From the NCBI RefSeq assembly GCF_050920755.1, contig NZ_CP158480.1:2679851-2743850 (forward strand): a stretch of DNA of 64,000 nucleotides. Reading direction: 5' to 3'. The notes under the pieces were generated by a model. That model did no database searches, was not told the origin of the DNA, and saw only the letters and a program-made list of their open reading frames with translations. The number at the start of each line of letters is the position of its first letter. Positions within the stretch are counted from its first letter, which is position 1. Shown here in pieces: positions 34,870-44,758 of the stretch. Source of the stretch: Oligella sp050920755. GTDB taxonomy: Bacteria > Pseudomonadota > Gammaproteobacteria > Burkholderiales > Burkholderiaceae_B. A program made the position numbers and the translations under genes.

Positions 34870-37800
34870 TATTTTTTACCCTCCAGCTCCATATTTAGAG
34901 CCAGTGATCGAATTTCTTTAACCAAGACGTTGAAGGATTCAGGCATACCGGCATCAATAGAATGCTCACCCTTAACGATATTTTCGTGAACCTTCGTACG
35001 ACCTGCAATATCATCCGATTTAACGGTTAACATTTCTTGTAACGTATAGGCGGCACCATATGCCTCAAGTGCCCATACCTCCATCTCACCGAAACGCTGA
35101 CCACCGAACTGTGCCTTACCGCCTAACGGCTGCTGAGTCACTAGTGAGTATGGACCGATAGAACGAGCGTGCATCTTATCATCGACTAAGTGATGTAGTT
35201 TCAGATAGTGCATATAACCAACCGTTACCGGACGATCAAACGGCTCACCGGTACGACCGTCAATCAAATTAACCTGTGTACGTGTTTCAGTCAGACCCAA
35301 ACGATCTTTTACCTCATCCGGATAGGCCAGTTTCAACATATGCTGAATTTCTGCCTCAACTGCACCGTCAAATACCGGTGTTGCTAATGGTAAACCGTCA
35401 CGTAGATTTTGTGCCATTTCGATAATTTCATCGTCTGACAGCGTATCTAATTTTTCCTTTCTACCGACGTCGTTATATACCCTTTCAAGATATGCACGAA
35501 TATCGCTCACCTGCTTGCTACGCTCACCGGCAAGCATTTCATCGATACGCTGACCGATACCCTTGGCAGCCCAGCCTAAGTGCACCTCAAGAATCTGACC
35601 AATGTTCATACGTGAAGGTACACCCAGTGGGTTCAAGACGATATCAACCGGCGTACCATCCGCCATATAAGGCATATCCTCTACCGGTACGATGTGAGAA
35701 ACCACACCCTTATTACCGTGACGACCTGCCATCTTATCACCCGGCTGTAAGCGACGTTTAACCGCTAAGTAAACCTTAACCATCTTTAAGACACCCGGCG
35801 GTAACTCATCACCCTGAGTTAATTTCTTACGCTTCTCATCGTACATACGCTCGATTTCAGCGCGCTCAAAGTCAATTGACTCCTTAGCATGCTCAAGCGT
35901 TGTTTGCGTATCCTCATCCGCTAAACGGATATCGAACCAGAAATTAGGATCTAAATTTTCTAAGTACTCAGCGGTTAATTCGCTACCCTTTTTAAGACCC
36001 TGAGGACCACCGTTTACTACCTGACCGACTAAAACTTTCTGTAGACGATCAAAAATATCATTTTGTGTGATACGGAAGCGGTCATCCAAGTCAATGCGAT
36101 AGCGCTCTAACTCCGCATCAATAATCGACTGAGCACGCGCATCCGGCTTTTCACCCTTAGCGGTCAATACCTGTACATCAATAACCGTACCGTTCATACC
36201 GGAAGGTACACGTAATGAAGTATCCTTAACATCAGCGGCTTTTTCACCGAAAATCTGACGTAACAAGCGCTCTTCGGGTGTTAAAGGCGTTTCCGATTTA
36301 GGCGTTACCTTACCCACCAGAATATCATCGGTACGAACCTCAGCACCGATATGAATCATGCCGGAATCGTCCAAGCGGTTTAACTGCGCTTCAGGCACAT
36401 TGGAAATATCGCGTGTAATCGACTCATCACCCAGTTTGGTTTGACGAGCCACCACGGTTAATTCCTCAATATGAATTGAGGTATAACGATCTTCAGAAAC
36501 GACCTTTTCAGAAATTAAGATCGAGTCCTCAAAGTTATAACCATTCCATGGCATAAAGGCGATCAACATATTTTGACCTAAGGCTAATTCACCTAAGTCA
36601 GTTGATGCACCATCAGCAAGCACATCACCCGCAGCAACCACATCACCACGCTTAACTGTTGTGCGTTGGTTGATATTCGTATTTTGGTTAGAACGGGTGT
36701 ATTTAGTCAGGTTATAAATATCAACACCCACTTCACCGGCTTGTGCTTCGTCGTCATTTACTCGAATCACGATACGCTGTGCATCAACGTGATCAACCAC
36801 ACCACTACGTTTGGCTTGAACCGAAGTACCGGAGTCAAGGGCCACAATACGCTCAAGACCGGTACCCACTAAAGGCTTCTCAGGCTTCAAGCACGGTACT
36901 GCCTGACGTTGCATGTTGGCACCCATCAAGGCACGGTTCGCATCGTCATGCTCCAAGAACGGAATTAATGAAGCGGCCACTGAAACAATCTGTGACGGCG
37001 CAACGTCCATGTACTGAACATTTTCCGGTGCCGTCATAATGGTTTCACCATTTTCACGACACGCAATTAAATCATCGATAAACTTACCGCTATCATCTAA
37101 CTCGGCGTTCGCCTGTGCGATCACATAATTGGACTCTTTAATCGCTGATAAATACTCGATTTCATCCGTAACGCGGCAGTTTTCAACTTTGAGATATGGT
37201 GTTTCCAGGAAACCGAAGTTATTTAATCTGGCATACAACGCCATTGAGTTGATTAGACCGATGTTTGGACCCTCAGGTGTCTCAATCGGACAAACACGAC
37301 CGTAGTGAGTCGGGTGTACGTCTCGCACCTCAAAGCCGGCACGTTCACGTGTTAAACCACCCTGACCTAAAGCAGACACACGGCGCTTATGGGTAATTTC
37401 CGATAACGGGTTAGTTTGATCCATGAACTGCGACAACTGATTAGAGCCGAAGAACTCCTTAACCGCCGCCGAGATTGGCTTCGAGTTAATGAGGTCATTA
37501 GGCATTAAGTTGTCAGACTCAGCGGAACCTAAGCGATCCTTAACCGCACGCTCAACACGCACCAAACCGGCACGGAACTGGTTCTCTGCCAACTCGCCCA
37601 CGCAACGTACACGACGATTACCTAAGTGGTCAATATCGTCAATCTCGCCTTTACCGTTACGTAAATCAACCAAGATCTTAATGGTTTTTAAAATATCATC
37701 GTCAGTTAGGGTAAGAGCGCCCTCAGCACTATCAGTGCCGTGTAAGCGACTATTTACCTTCATACGACCGACGCGTGACAGGTCATAGCTGTCTTCGCTA

Positions 37801-38984
37801 TAGAATAAACGCTCAAATAAGGCCTCAACCGCTTCTTCGGTCGGTGGCTCGCCCGGACGCATCATACGATAGATCGCAATGCGTGCAGCATTTGCGTCAA
37901 CCGTATCATCGGTACTGAGGGTGGTAGAGATATAAGGACCCTTTTCTAATTCGTTGATGTAAAGGGTTTCGAGCACTTTAACACCGGCCGCACGTAATGC
38001 GGTTAATAAAGCGTCGGTAATTTCGGCGTTAGCCTCTGCTAATACCTCACCGGTTTCCGGATCAATGATATTTTTTGCCAAGAAACGACCGACTAAAAAC
38101 TCATCGCTGACCAGAATTTCATCCATATTGGCTTCGGCAAACTGGCGTAAATGTCTGGCATTAATACGCTTTTCAGCTTCAACCAAAACATTACCGGCCT
38201 TATCGACTAAATCGAAAGGCGCTGTTTCACCCTTCCAACGCTCAGGAATAAAGTCCATTAAAGCGCCACTTTCTTTAAGATCGAATTTATCGAAATCAAA
38301 GAACTCGGCAAGGATTTGCTCTGAGCTCATGCCAATGGCCTTTAATAAGGTAGTCACCGGCATTTTACGACGACGGTCGATACGGAAGAATAAATTATCC
38401 TTGGCGTCAAATTCAAAATCTAACCAAGAACCGCGATAAGGAATAACGCGCGCCGAGAAGATTAACTTACCGGAACTCTGGTTCTTACCGCGGTCATGCT
38501 CAAAGAAAACACCGGGTGAACGGTGTAACTGAGACACGATAACACGCTCGGTACCATTAATAATAAAAGAACCAGTGTCAGTCATTAAGGGAATTTCACC
38601 CATGAAAACTTCTTGCTTTCTTACTTCTTTAACCGTAGGCTTGCTCGCATCACGATCCATAATCACTAAATTGATCGTGGCATACAACTGGGAGCAATAG
38701 GTTAAGCCGCGTAATTGACATTCTTTAACGTCAAACACAGGGGCTTCCAAGCGATAACTTTCAAACTCTAAACGAGCGAAACCGTTATTGCTTTCAATTG
38801 GGAAAATGCCTGTAAAAGCGGCATGTAAACCTTCATCCTTGCGTTGGCTATGGTGAACGTTTTGCTGCAAAAACAAATCATATGAATTGAGCTGTGTTCC
38901 CAGAAGGTTTGGTACTTTTTGAATGTCTTCGCGCTTAGCGAAGCTCTTACGAATACGTTTACGTTCTGTATACGAGTAAGGCAT
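34869..38984 (-). CDS. rpoB: RNA polymerase beta subunit
   Basis: This 1371-residue subunit starts MPYSYTERKRIRKSFAKRED at ATG 38984, preceded by TTGGAG. An upstream in-frame GTG at 38990 is unlikely. The rifampicin region FFGSNQLSQFMDQTNPLSEITHKRR is of the sensitive type by sequence. The C-terminal KMAGRHGNKGV region, and LGGKAQFGGQRFGEMEVWAL at the end, are standard. It is co-transcribed with rpoC. Confidence 0.98.
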   Translation of the reverse strand: MPYSYTERKRIRKSFAKREDIQKVPNLLGTQLNSYDLFLQQNVHHSQRKDEGLHAAFTGIFPIESNNGFARLEFESYRLEAPVFDVKECQLRGLTYCSQLYATINLVIMDRDASKPTVKEVRKQEVFMGEIPLMTDTGSFIINGTERVIVSQLHRSPGVFFEHDRGKNQSSGKLIFSARVIPYRGSWLDFEFDAKDNLFFRIDRRRKMPVTTLLKAIGMSSEQILAEFFDFDKFDLKESGALMDFIPERWKGETAPFDLVDKAGNVLVEAEKRINARHLRQFAEANMDEILVSDEFLVGRFLAKNIIDPETGEVLAEANAEITDALLTALRAAGVKVLETLYINELEKGPYISTTLSTDDTVDANAARIAIYRMMRPGEPPTEEAVEALFERLFYSEDSYDLSRVGRMKVNSRLHGTDSAEGALTLTDDDILKTIKILVDLRNGKGEIDDIDHLGNRRVRCVGELAENQFRAGLVRVERAVKDRLGSAESDNLMPNDLINSKPISAAVKEFFGSNQLSQFMDQTNPLSEITHKRRVSALGQGGLTRERAGFEVRDVHPTHYGRVCPIETPEGPNIGLINSMALYARLNNFGFLETPYLKVENCRVTDEIEYLSAIKESNYVIAQANAELDDSGKFIDDLIACRENGETIMTAPENVQYMDVAPSQIVSVAASLIPFLEHDDANRALMGANMQRQAVPCLKPEKPLVGTGLERIVALDSGTSVQAKRSGVVDHVDAQRIVIRVNDDEAQAGEVGVDIYNLTKYTRSNQNTNINQRTTVKRGDVVAAGDVLADGASTDLGELALGQNMLIAFMPWNGYNFEDSILISEKVVSEDRYTSIHIEELTVVARQTKLGDESITRDISNVPEAQLNRLDDSGMIHIGAEVRTDDILVGKVTPKSETPLTPEERLLRQIFGEKAADVKDTSLRVPSGMNGTVIDVQVLTAKGEKPDARAQSIIDAELERYRIDLDDRFRITQNDIFDRLQKVLVGQVVNGGPQGLKKGSELTAEYLENLDPNFWFDIRLADEDTQTTLEHAKESIDFERAEIERMYDEKRKKLTQGDELPPGVLKMVKVYLAVKRRLQPGDKMAGRHGNKGVVSHIVPVEDMPYMADGTPVDIVLNPLGVPSRMNIGQILEVHLGWAAKGIGQRIDEMLAGERSKQVSDIRAYLERVYNDVGRKEKLDTLSDDEIIEMAQNLRDGLPLATPVFDGAVEAEIQHMLKLAYPDEVKDRLGLTETRTQVNLIDGRTGEPFDRPVTVGYMHYLKLHHLVDDKMHARSIGPYSLVTQQPLGGKAQFGGQRFGEMEVWALEAYGAAYTLQEMLTVKSDDIAGRTKVHENIVKGEHSIDAGMPESFNVLVKEIRSLALNMELEGKK

Positions 38985-39215
38985 GAGCACTCCAACTCGA
39001 GATGGTTAGCTGATTACTAGTCGTTGTAATCAAGAGGGTTTTGCGACTTCAAGAAAAACGTCTCGTTGCGCACATCTTGTCATGAGGGTGTCATTTAGTG
39101 TAAAGTGTGAGTCACTCAGGAAAGGGCAAGTGTTTCACATTTAGGCTAAATTACATAAATTCCTGATGATATTGTACGTCTTTTGCTAGGGTGAGTCCGT
39201 TTTTCGTGAAAACAC
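38985..39215 (-). promoter_or_regulatory. rplL-rpoB intergenic region
   Basis: No gene is seen here. In other proteobacteria this interval holds an attenuator and an RNase III site between rplL and rpoB. Here the terminator hairpin at 39216-39252 stands at its upstream edge, and GGAG precedes rpoB at its lower edge. A separate rpoB promoter is possible but I could not fix one. Confidence 0.4.
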
Positions 39216-39252
39216 AAAAACCCGGAGATAGCAAAAACTACTCCGGGTGTTT
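39216..39252 (-). terminator. Terminator or attenuator after rplL
   Basis: Read on the minus strand, ACCCGGAGTAG pairs with the CTATCTCCGGGT that follows, and then comes TTTTTGTG. This is a strong stem with a T-run 12 bases after rplL. As rpoBC lie downstream on the same strand it probably acts as the known partial terminator that lowers rpoBC expression relative to the ribosomal proteins. Confidence 0.75.
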
Positions 39253-39263
39253 TAAAGCTGGAA

Positions 39264-39650
39264 CTACTTAAGTTCTACTTTAGCACCGGCTTCTTCAAGT
39301 TTTTTCTGTGCTTCTTCAGCAGCAGCCTTGTCTAAGCCTTCTTTAATTTCTTTAGGTGCGTTATCAACTAGGTCTTTAGCTTCTTTCAAGCCTAAACCAG
39401 TGATTTCGCGTACTGCTTTAATTACGTTAACTTTAGAAGAACCAACGTCAGCTAAGAATACTGTGAATTCAGTTTGCTCAGCACCACCCGCAGCACCGGC
39501 GTCACCGCCTGCAACAGGCGCAGCAACAGCAACTGCAGCGGCAGCTGCTGATACGCCGAATTTTTCTTCCATTTCAGTAATTAACTCAGACAACTCTAAC
39601 ACGCTCATGTTAGCAATTGCTTCTAAGATATCTGCTTTTGATAAAGCCAT
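39264..39650 (-). CDS. rplL: Ribosomal protein bL12 (L7/L12)
   Basis: This 128-residue stalk protein begins MALSKADILEAIANMSVLEL at ATG 39650. The Ala/Gly hinge (AAAAVAVAAPVAGGDAGAAGG) and the C-terminal domain (VNVIKAVREITGLGLKEAKDL) are clear. An open frame four codons longer starts at 39662 but the family N-terminus fixes 39650. Confidence 0.97.
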   Translation of the reverse strand: MALSKADILEAIANMSVLELSELITEMEEKFGVSAAAAAVAVAAPVAGGDAGAAGGAEQTEFTVFLADVGSSKVNVIKAVREITGLGLKEAKDLVDNAPKEIKEGLDKAAAEEAQKKLEEAGAKVELK

Positions 39651-39753
39651 TTTGAACTCCAAAAATTAAAAATATATTTGCCTGGTTTTGTTATCGATTC
39701 TATCGACGAATTTCCAAAATCTATAACGTGTCAATGTTAAATCTGCGAGTATA

Positions 39754-40278
39754 TTAAGCTGATTCTTTTTGATCACGTACCGCAGCCAAGCCGCGAACGA
39801 ATTTAGTCGGAACCTCGTTAAGCGTACGCACAAACTTCGCAACAGGTGCTTGCATTGTGCCCAATAGTTTAGCCAATAGCTCTTCACGAGAAGGCATTTT
39901 AGCTAATGCCTTAACACCTTCAACATCAAGTACGCTACCCGGTAATGCACCGGCTTTAAGTACGATCTTGTCGTTAGTTTTGGCGAAATCGGACAATACT
40001 TTAGCAGCCGCTACCGGATCACTACTGATTGCGTATAATAGTGGACCGGTCAATTGCTCAGAAATACCCTCGAAAGGAGTATCGGCAACTGAACGACGAA
40101 CTAAAGTGTTTTTCAATACACGTAGGTAAACACCGTTTTCACGTGCAGTTTTGCGCAATACGGTGATAGAGCCGACATCAATACCACGATACTCTGCTAC
40201 AACCATTGATTGAGCTTCAGCCAATCGGCCGGAAACCTCTTCAATTACGGCAGCTTTCTCATTACGATTGAGACTCAC
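39754..40278 (-). CDS. rplJ: Ribosomal protein uL10
   Basis: This 174-residue stalk base protein starts at GTG 40278 (VSLNRNEKAAVIEEVSGRLAEAQ), with GGAG ten bases upstream. The ATG at 40329 gives 17 extra residues unlike L10. Residues YRGIDVGSITVLRKTARENGVYLRVLKN are typical. The C-terminal helix binds L12 dimers. Confidence 0.95.
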   Translation of the reverse strand: MSLNRNEKAAVIEEVSGRLAEAQSMVVAEYRGIDVGSITVLRKTARENGVYLRVLKNTLVRRSVADTPFEGISEQLTGPLLYAISSDPVAAAKVLSDFAKTNDKIVLKAGALPGSVLDVEGVKALAKMPSREELLAKLLGTMQAPVAKFVRTLNEVPTKFVRGLAAVRDQKESA

Positions 40279-40497
40279 GGTTTGATTACTCCATCTAAAT
40301 GACGCGGTGGGAAAATCCCGTTGCGTCAACCATATGCGGCGTACCAGGGCAGAGTTCTAATTGAATTCTTCCGTTGGGACGCCGTCTACGCTGGATCATG
40401 TTTTAAGTTTTTAACTATGAAAGTTTAAAAACTCCAGCGGTCTTTGACAGCAGCGCCGATAGTGATTAAAAATCGAGTCGGCGCAGCCCAAAGTTCT
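40279..40497 (-). promoter_or_regulatory. rplJ leader with stem-loops (L10-L12 autoregulation)
   Basis: This 219-base leader holds two clear stems. GCGCCGA at 40453-40459 pairs with TCGGCGC at 40478-40484, and AGTTTTTAA near 40405 pairs with TTTAAAAACT ending about 40433. The L10-L12 complex binds the mRNA leader here in other bacteria and represses translation; position and structure suggest the same. The exact kink-turn was not resolved. Confidence 0.55.
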
Positions 40498-41205
40498 TTA
40501 CTCAGCAGTTGCTGTTGCCAACGTAGCAACCTCAACCTTCGCACCACCACCCATTGTGGATGAAATGGAGGCTTTACGTAGATAAACACCCTTGGCTGAG
40601 GCCGGGCGTGCTTTATTTAAAGCATCTACTAAAGCGGCTAAATTCTGTTTTAACTGATCAACTTCGAATGAAGCACGACCAATTGTGCTGTGGATAATAC
40701 CTGATTTATCAGTACGGTATTGAACCTGACCGGCTTTAGCATTTTTAACTGCTGTAGCAACATCAGGAGTTACGGTACCAACTTTAGGGTTTGGCATTAA
40801 ACCGCGTGGACCAAGGATTTGACCTAAAGCACCCACGATGCGCATTGCATCAGGAGAGGCGATCACGATATCAAAATCCAAGTTACCGGCTTTAACCGCA
40901 TCCGCTAAGTCTTCCATACCGACAACATCAGCACCGGCTGCTTTAGCAGCTTCTGCATTATCGCCTTGAGTGAAAACCGCAACACGTACTGACTTACCGG
41001 TACCGGCAGGTAACACCACCGAACCACGAACTAACTGGTCGGATTTCTTAGGATCGATCCCTAATTGAATAGCAACGTCAATAGACTCATCAAATTTAGC
41101 GGTAGCTGTTTCTTTTACTAACGCTAATGCTTCATCTAATGTATATAACTTATCGCCATCGAACTTTTCACGAAGAGCGCGTAAACGCTTAGATACTTTA
41201 GCCAT
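40498..41205 (-). CDS. rplA: Ribosomal protein uL1
   Basis: This 235-residue protein has the L1 stretches FDESIDVAIQLGIDPKKSDQ, LGPRGLMPNPKVGTVTPDV and KGVYLRKASISSTMGGG. Its ATG overlaps the rplK stop by one base (TAATG). In E. coli L1 represses this pair by binding its mRNA. Confidence 0.97.
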   Translation of the reverse strand: MAKVSKRLRALREKFDGDKLYTLDEALALVKETATAKFDESIDVAIQLGIDPKKSDQLVRGSVVLPAGTGKSVRVAVFTQGDNAEAAKAAGADVVGMEDLADAVKAGNLDFDIVIASPDAMRIVGALGQILGPRGLMPNPKVGTVTPDVATAVKNAKAGQVQYRTDKSGIIHSTIGRASFEVDQLKQNLAALVDALNKARPASAKGVYLRKASISSTMGGGAKVEVATLATATAE

Positions 41206-41639
41206 TAGTTCACACCCTCAACTTCAATACCCATACTACGGGCGCTACCGGCAATTGTACGTACAGCGGCGTCTAAGTCAGCTGCTGTAAGATCCGGTTC
41301 TTTAGTTTTAGCAATTTCTTCCAACTGAGCACGATTTAACTTACCGACTTTGTTTGAGTTAGGACGTGCAGAACCCTTTTGAACACCGGCAGCTTTCTTG
41401 ATAAGAATCGTTGCAGGTGGGGTTTTCATGATGAAAGTGAATGATTTGTCTGCGTATGCAGTGATCACCACAGGAATCGGTAAACCCGGCTCCATGCCCT
41501 GAGTTTGAGCATTGAACGCTTTACAGAATTCCATGATATTAAGACCTCGTTGACCCAATGCCGGGCCAATCGGAGGTGCCGGGTTTGCCTTACCGGCAGG
41601 CACTTGTAGCTTAATAAAGCCGGCAATTTTCTTTGCCAT
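41205..41639 (-). CDS. rplK: Ribosomal protein uL11
   Basis: This 144-residue protein begins MAKKIAGFIKLQVPAGKANPAPP, with the GLNIMEFCKAFNAQT motif and the C-terminal RNA-binding domain (GSARSMGIEVEGVN). The family is fully conserved. It lies 80 bases after nusG. Confidence 0.97.
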   Translation of the reverse strand: MAKKIAGFIKLQVPAGKANPAPPIGPALGQRGLNIMEFCKAFNAQTQGMEPGLPIPVVITAYADKSFTFIMKTPPATILIKKAAGVQKGSARPNSNKVGKLNRAQLEEIAKTKEPDLTAADLDAAVRTIAGSARSMGIEVEGVN

Positions 41640-41719
41640 TTGATACTCCTAATGGGTGCAGGCGCTTAATTAAAAGCTCCCCATAGTTAAAAAAAAATAG
41701 TAAACACTTAATTGTAAAA

Positions 41720-42253
41720 TTAAGCCTTTTCTACCTGACTAAAATCCAGCTCGACAGGAGTAATACGACCAAAAATCGTCACATTAACCCGTACCTTGCT
41801 GCGCTCGTAGTTGACAGCTTCTACCGTACCGTTAAAGTCCGCAAAAGGACCCTCTTTAACACGTAGCATCTCACCAACTTCGAATAAAACCTTAGGACGT
41901 GGCTTCTCACCACCTTCCTCAATTTGGAATAGAATTTTATTGACTTCTTTTTCAGAAATCGGGGTTGGACGGTTACCTGTACCGCCCAAAAAGCCGGTCA
42001 CACGATTCGTACTTTTGACTAAATGCCAAGTCTCATCGGTTAATTCCATCTCGATAAAAACATAGCCCGGAAAAATACGACGCTCGGAGATTGATTTATG
42101 ACCGGCGCGACTTTCCATAACCTCTTCGGAAGGAACCAAAATACGGCCAAAGTAGTTGTCTAAACCTGCTTCGGAAATTCTTTCCTGTAAAGACTTTTGA
42201 ACTCTCTTCTCCATGCCTGAAAAGACATGAAGAACATACCAACGCTTACTCAC
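41720..42253 (-). CDS. nusG: Transcription factor NusG
   Basis: This 177-residue protein has an N-terminal NGN domain (KRWYVLHVFSGMEKRVQKSL) and a C-terminal KOW domain (GEMLRVKEGPFADFNGTVEAVN). It modulates elongation, Rho termination and ribosome coupling. It starts 9 bases after secE. Confidence 0.97.
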   Translation of the reverse strand: MSKRWYVLHVFSGMEKRVQKSLQERISEAGLDNYFGRILVPSEEVMESRAGHKSISERRIFPGYVFIEMELTDETWHLVKSTNRVTGFLGGTGNRPTPISEKEVNKILFQIEEGGEKPRPKVLFEVGEMLRVKEGPFADFNGTVEAVNYERSKVRVNVTIFGRITPVELDFSQVEKA

Positions 42254-42262
42254 CAGCTCTCC

Positions 42263-42643
42263 CTATTTCCAACCTAGAAATACACCGTACAGAATCCAGT
42301 CGATTAAGCTATCGGCAATCCACAAAAAAATCGACATCACAAAAACGAAGGCGAAAACCACGCCTGTCATCTGAATAACTTCCTTGCGACTCGGCCATAC
42401 AACTCGCTTCATCTCATTGTATGAACCGGTAGCAAAACCTAAGCCTCGCTTACCTAAATCGCTAAGCCAAACTAAAATTGCTGCTACTACCAAGCTACCA
42501 ACAAAAATACCGACACGTGCGTAAGTAGCCATCTCCGAAAAATAGGAATAGGCAAAAATACCAATTGCAAGAATTAGTACCGCAAGCGTGATTTTGATTT
42601 TGTCGCCAGTATTGGAAACGGTTGTTATATTTGTGTTTGACAT
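42263..42643 (-). CDS. secE: Preprotein translocase subunit SecE
   Basis: This 126-residue membrane protein has three transmembrane segments, as in the longer proteobacterial SecE. The conserved cytoplasmic amphipathic helix and essential loop are FATGSYNEMKRVVWPSRKEV, followed by the last segment. It is the partner of SecY. tRNA-Trp lies just upstream. Confidence 0.95.
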   Translation of the reverse strand: MSNTNITTVSNTGDKIKITLAVLILAIGIFAYSYFSEMATYARVGIFVGSLVVAAILVWLSDLGKRGLGFATGSYNEMKRVVWPSRKEVIQMTGVVFAFVFVMSIFLWIADSLIDWILYGVFLGWK

Positions 42644-42679
42644 TTTAATAGTACCGCTAATTGCAGTTACTTCAGTATT

Positions 42680-42755
42680 TGGCAGGGGCAGTAGGAATCG
42701 AACCTACAACCTTCGGTTTTGGAGACCGACGCTCTGCCAATTGAGCTATACCCCT
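42680..42755 (-). tRNA. tRNA-Trp (anticodon CCA)
   Basis: The minus strand reads AGGGGTATAGCTCAATTGG at the 5' end, an anticodon loop CTCCAAA, the T-arm GGTTCGATTCC and an encoded 3' CCA. The 76-base cloverleaf is complete. It lies between tuf and secE, as in other Burkholderiales. Confidence 0.95.
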
Positions 42756-42861
42756 AGATATGTATTTTGCCTTTTAAAGCAAGGTAGTGCTCTATGAATA
42801 GAACACTACCCGAACCACTTATTATATCTTATTTAGATGATTGTGTGTGATTATTTGCTAA

Positions 42862-44052
42862 TTACTTATCGATTTTAGCAACAACGCCGGCACCTACCGT
42901 ACGACCACCCTCACGGATAGCGAAACGTAAACCCTCTTCCATTGCGATAGGAGCGATTAACTCAACGTCCATTGACACGTTATCACCCGGAAGTACCATC
43001 TCTTTATCCGCAGGTAAAGTGATGGTACCGGTTACGTCCGTTGTACGGAAGTAGAACTGAGGACGGTAACCTTGGAAGAATGGCGTATGACGACCACCCT
43101 CTTCCTTAGATAGGATGTACACCTCAGCTGAGAAGTTAGTGTGCGGCTTAATCGTACCCGGCTTAGCTAATACCTGACCACGCTCAACCTCTTCACGCTT
43201 AGTACCGCGAAGTAAGATACCCACGTTATCACCGGCCTCACCTTGGTCCAGTAATTTACGGAACATCTCTACACCGGTACAAATGGTTTTCTGAGTTTCA
43301 CGAATACCAACGATCTCGATCTCTTCACCCACTTTAATCACACCGCGCTCAATACGACCGGTTACCACTGTACCACGACCTGAAATTGAGAACACATCCT
43401 CCACCGGCATCAAGAAAGTACCGTCAACCGCACGCTCAGGCGTAGGAATGTAAGTATCTAACGCTTCAGCTAAAGCCAATACCGCTTGCTTACCTAAAGG
43501 ACCTTCGTCACCCTCTAGCGCTAAACGAGCAGAACCCTTAATGATTGGGGTGTCGTCGCCCGGGAATTCGTACATACTTAACAGCTCACGAACTTCCATC
43601 TCAACCAACTCGATTAACTCTTCGTCATCAACCAAGTCAGCTTTGTTTAAGAACACAACGATATAAGGAACACCTACCTGACGTGATAATAGGATGTGCT
43701 CACGTGTCTGAGGCATTGGGCCGTCAGCAGCTGAACATACTAAAATCGCACCGTCCATCTGAGCCGCACCGGTAATCATGTTTTTAACATAGTCCGCGTG
43801 GCCCGGGCAGTCAACGTGCGCATAGTGACGAGCCGGCGTCTCGTACTCTACGTGAGAAGTAGAAATGGTAATACCGCGAGCTTTCTCTTCGGGAGCAGCG
43901 TCAATCTGATCATAATCGCGCGCATCACCACCGTACTCCTTAGCCAGTACAGTACAAATCGCTGCTGTTAAAGTGGTTTTACCGTGGTCAACGTGACCGA
44001 TTGTACCAACGTTTACGTGGGGTTTGGTACGTTCAAACTTACCTTTTGCCAT
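42862..44052 (-). CDS. tuf: Elongation factor Tu
   Basis: This 396-residue GTPase delivers aminoacyl-tRNA. Motifs are GHVDHGKT, DCPGHADYVKNM, NKADLVDD and GSARLAL. It is full length and highly conserved. A second tuf copy usually lies in the str operon (rpsL-rpsG-fusA), which is outside this window. Confidence 0.98.
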   Translation of the reverse strand: MAKGKFERTKPHVNVGTIGHVDHGKTTLTAAICTVLAKEYGGDARDYDQIDAAPEEKARGITISTSHVEYETPARHYAHVDCPGHADYVKNMITGAAQMDGAILVCSAADGPMPQTREHILLSRQVGVPYIVVFLNKADLVDDEELIELVEMEVRELLSMYEFPGDDTPIIKGSARLALEGDEGPLGKQAVLALAEALDTYIPTPERAVDGTFLMPVEDVFSISGRGTVVTGRIERGVIKVGEEIEIVGIRETQKTICTGVEMFRKLLDQGEAGDNVGILLRGTKREEVERGQVLAKPGTIKPHTNFSAEVYILSKEEGGRHTPFFQGYRPQFYFRTTDVTGTITLPADKEMVLPGDNVSMDVELIAPIAMEEGLRFAIREGGRTVGAGVVAKIDK

Positions 44053-44103
44053 GACCTACTCCTGAAAGATTCCTGACAGTTAGTGTTAGAATTAATGTAT
44101 TAG

Positions 44104-44178
<75 letters not shown>

Positions 44179-44399
44179 ACTAGGAAACTTGATGTCTTGA
44201 AGATTGAGTAGCCAGCTATTAAATCAATAATAATTGCCGGTGTATAACCCACACAACAGTCAAAACAACAATTTTTATTAGCTACAAATAGCTAGAGTAA
44301 ATCATGTGCGTAAGTACAGATTATTTACTCTAATTATCTGGGGTTTAAATTCTACTTGCTTGTCCTAGCGAGAAACAGATATAAAGACAGTTAGACAAT

Positions 44400-44473
44400 T
44401 GGAGCGGGTGATGGGAATCGAACCCACGCCGTCAGCTTGGAAGGCTGTTGCACTACCATTGTGCTACACCCGC
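44400..44473 (-). tRNA. tRNA-Gly (anticodon TCC)
   Basis: The minus strand reads GCGGGTGTAGCACAATGG at the 5' end, an anticodon loop CTTCCAA with TCC, the T-arm GGGTTCGATTCCC and a 3' CCA. The 74-base cloverleaf is complete. Confidence 0.95.
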
Positions 44474-44534
44474 AATGGGATACCTAACTAACGACCCTAC
44501 ATCTATAAATATTAGGCCTCTAAGCAACAATCTT

Positions 44535-44620
44535 TGGTGGTGGAGGTTGGATTCGAACCAACGTAGGCGTTAGCCAACAGATTTACAGTCTGCCTCCTTT
44601 AGCCACTCGGACACTCCACC
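44535..44620 (-). tRNA. tRNA-Tyr (anticodon GTA)
   Basis: The minus strand reads GGTGGAGTGTCCGAGTGG at the 5' end, an anticodon loop CTGTAAA with GTA, a long variable arm and the T-arm GGTTCGAATCC, ending CCA. The 86-base length is typical of class II tRNA-Tyr. Confidence 0.95.
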
Positions 44621-44758
44621 GCAAAGAATTAATTATGATAATAACTTATTTCATATTTGTCAAACACTATCTTTTTATAAACATAAAATGTTGTGTTTTT
44701 GTTGCTATTTAACAAAGCCCTTAGTCATCATATCCATGTATTTGATAAAAAACTCAAA

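Noticed and set aside
38065..38439. 124-codon open frame antisense to rpoB
   Set aside because: It is a shadow frame in a conserved gene, with Ser/Lys-rich composition and no start signal.
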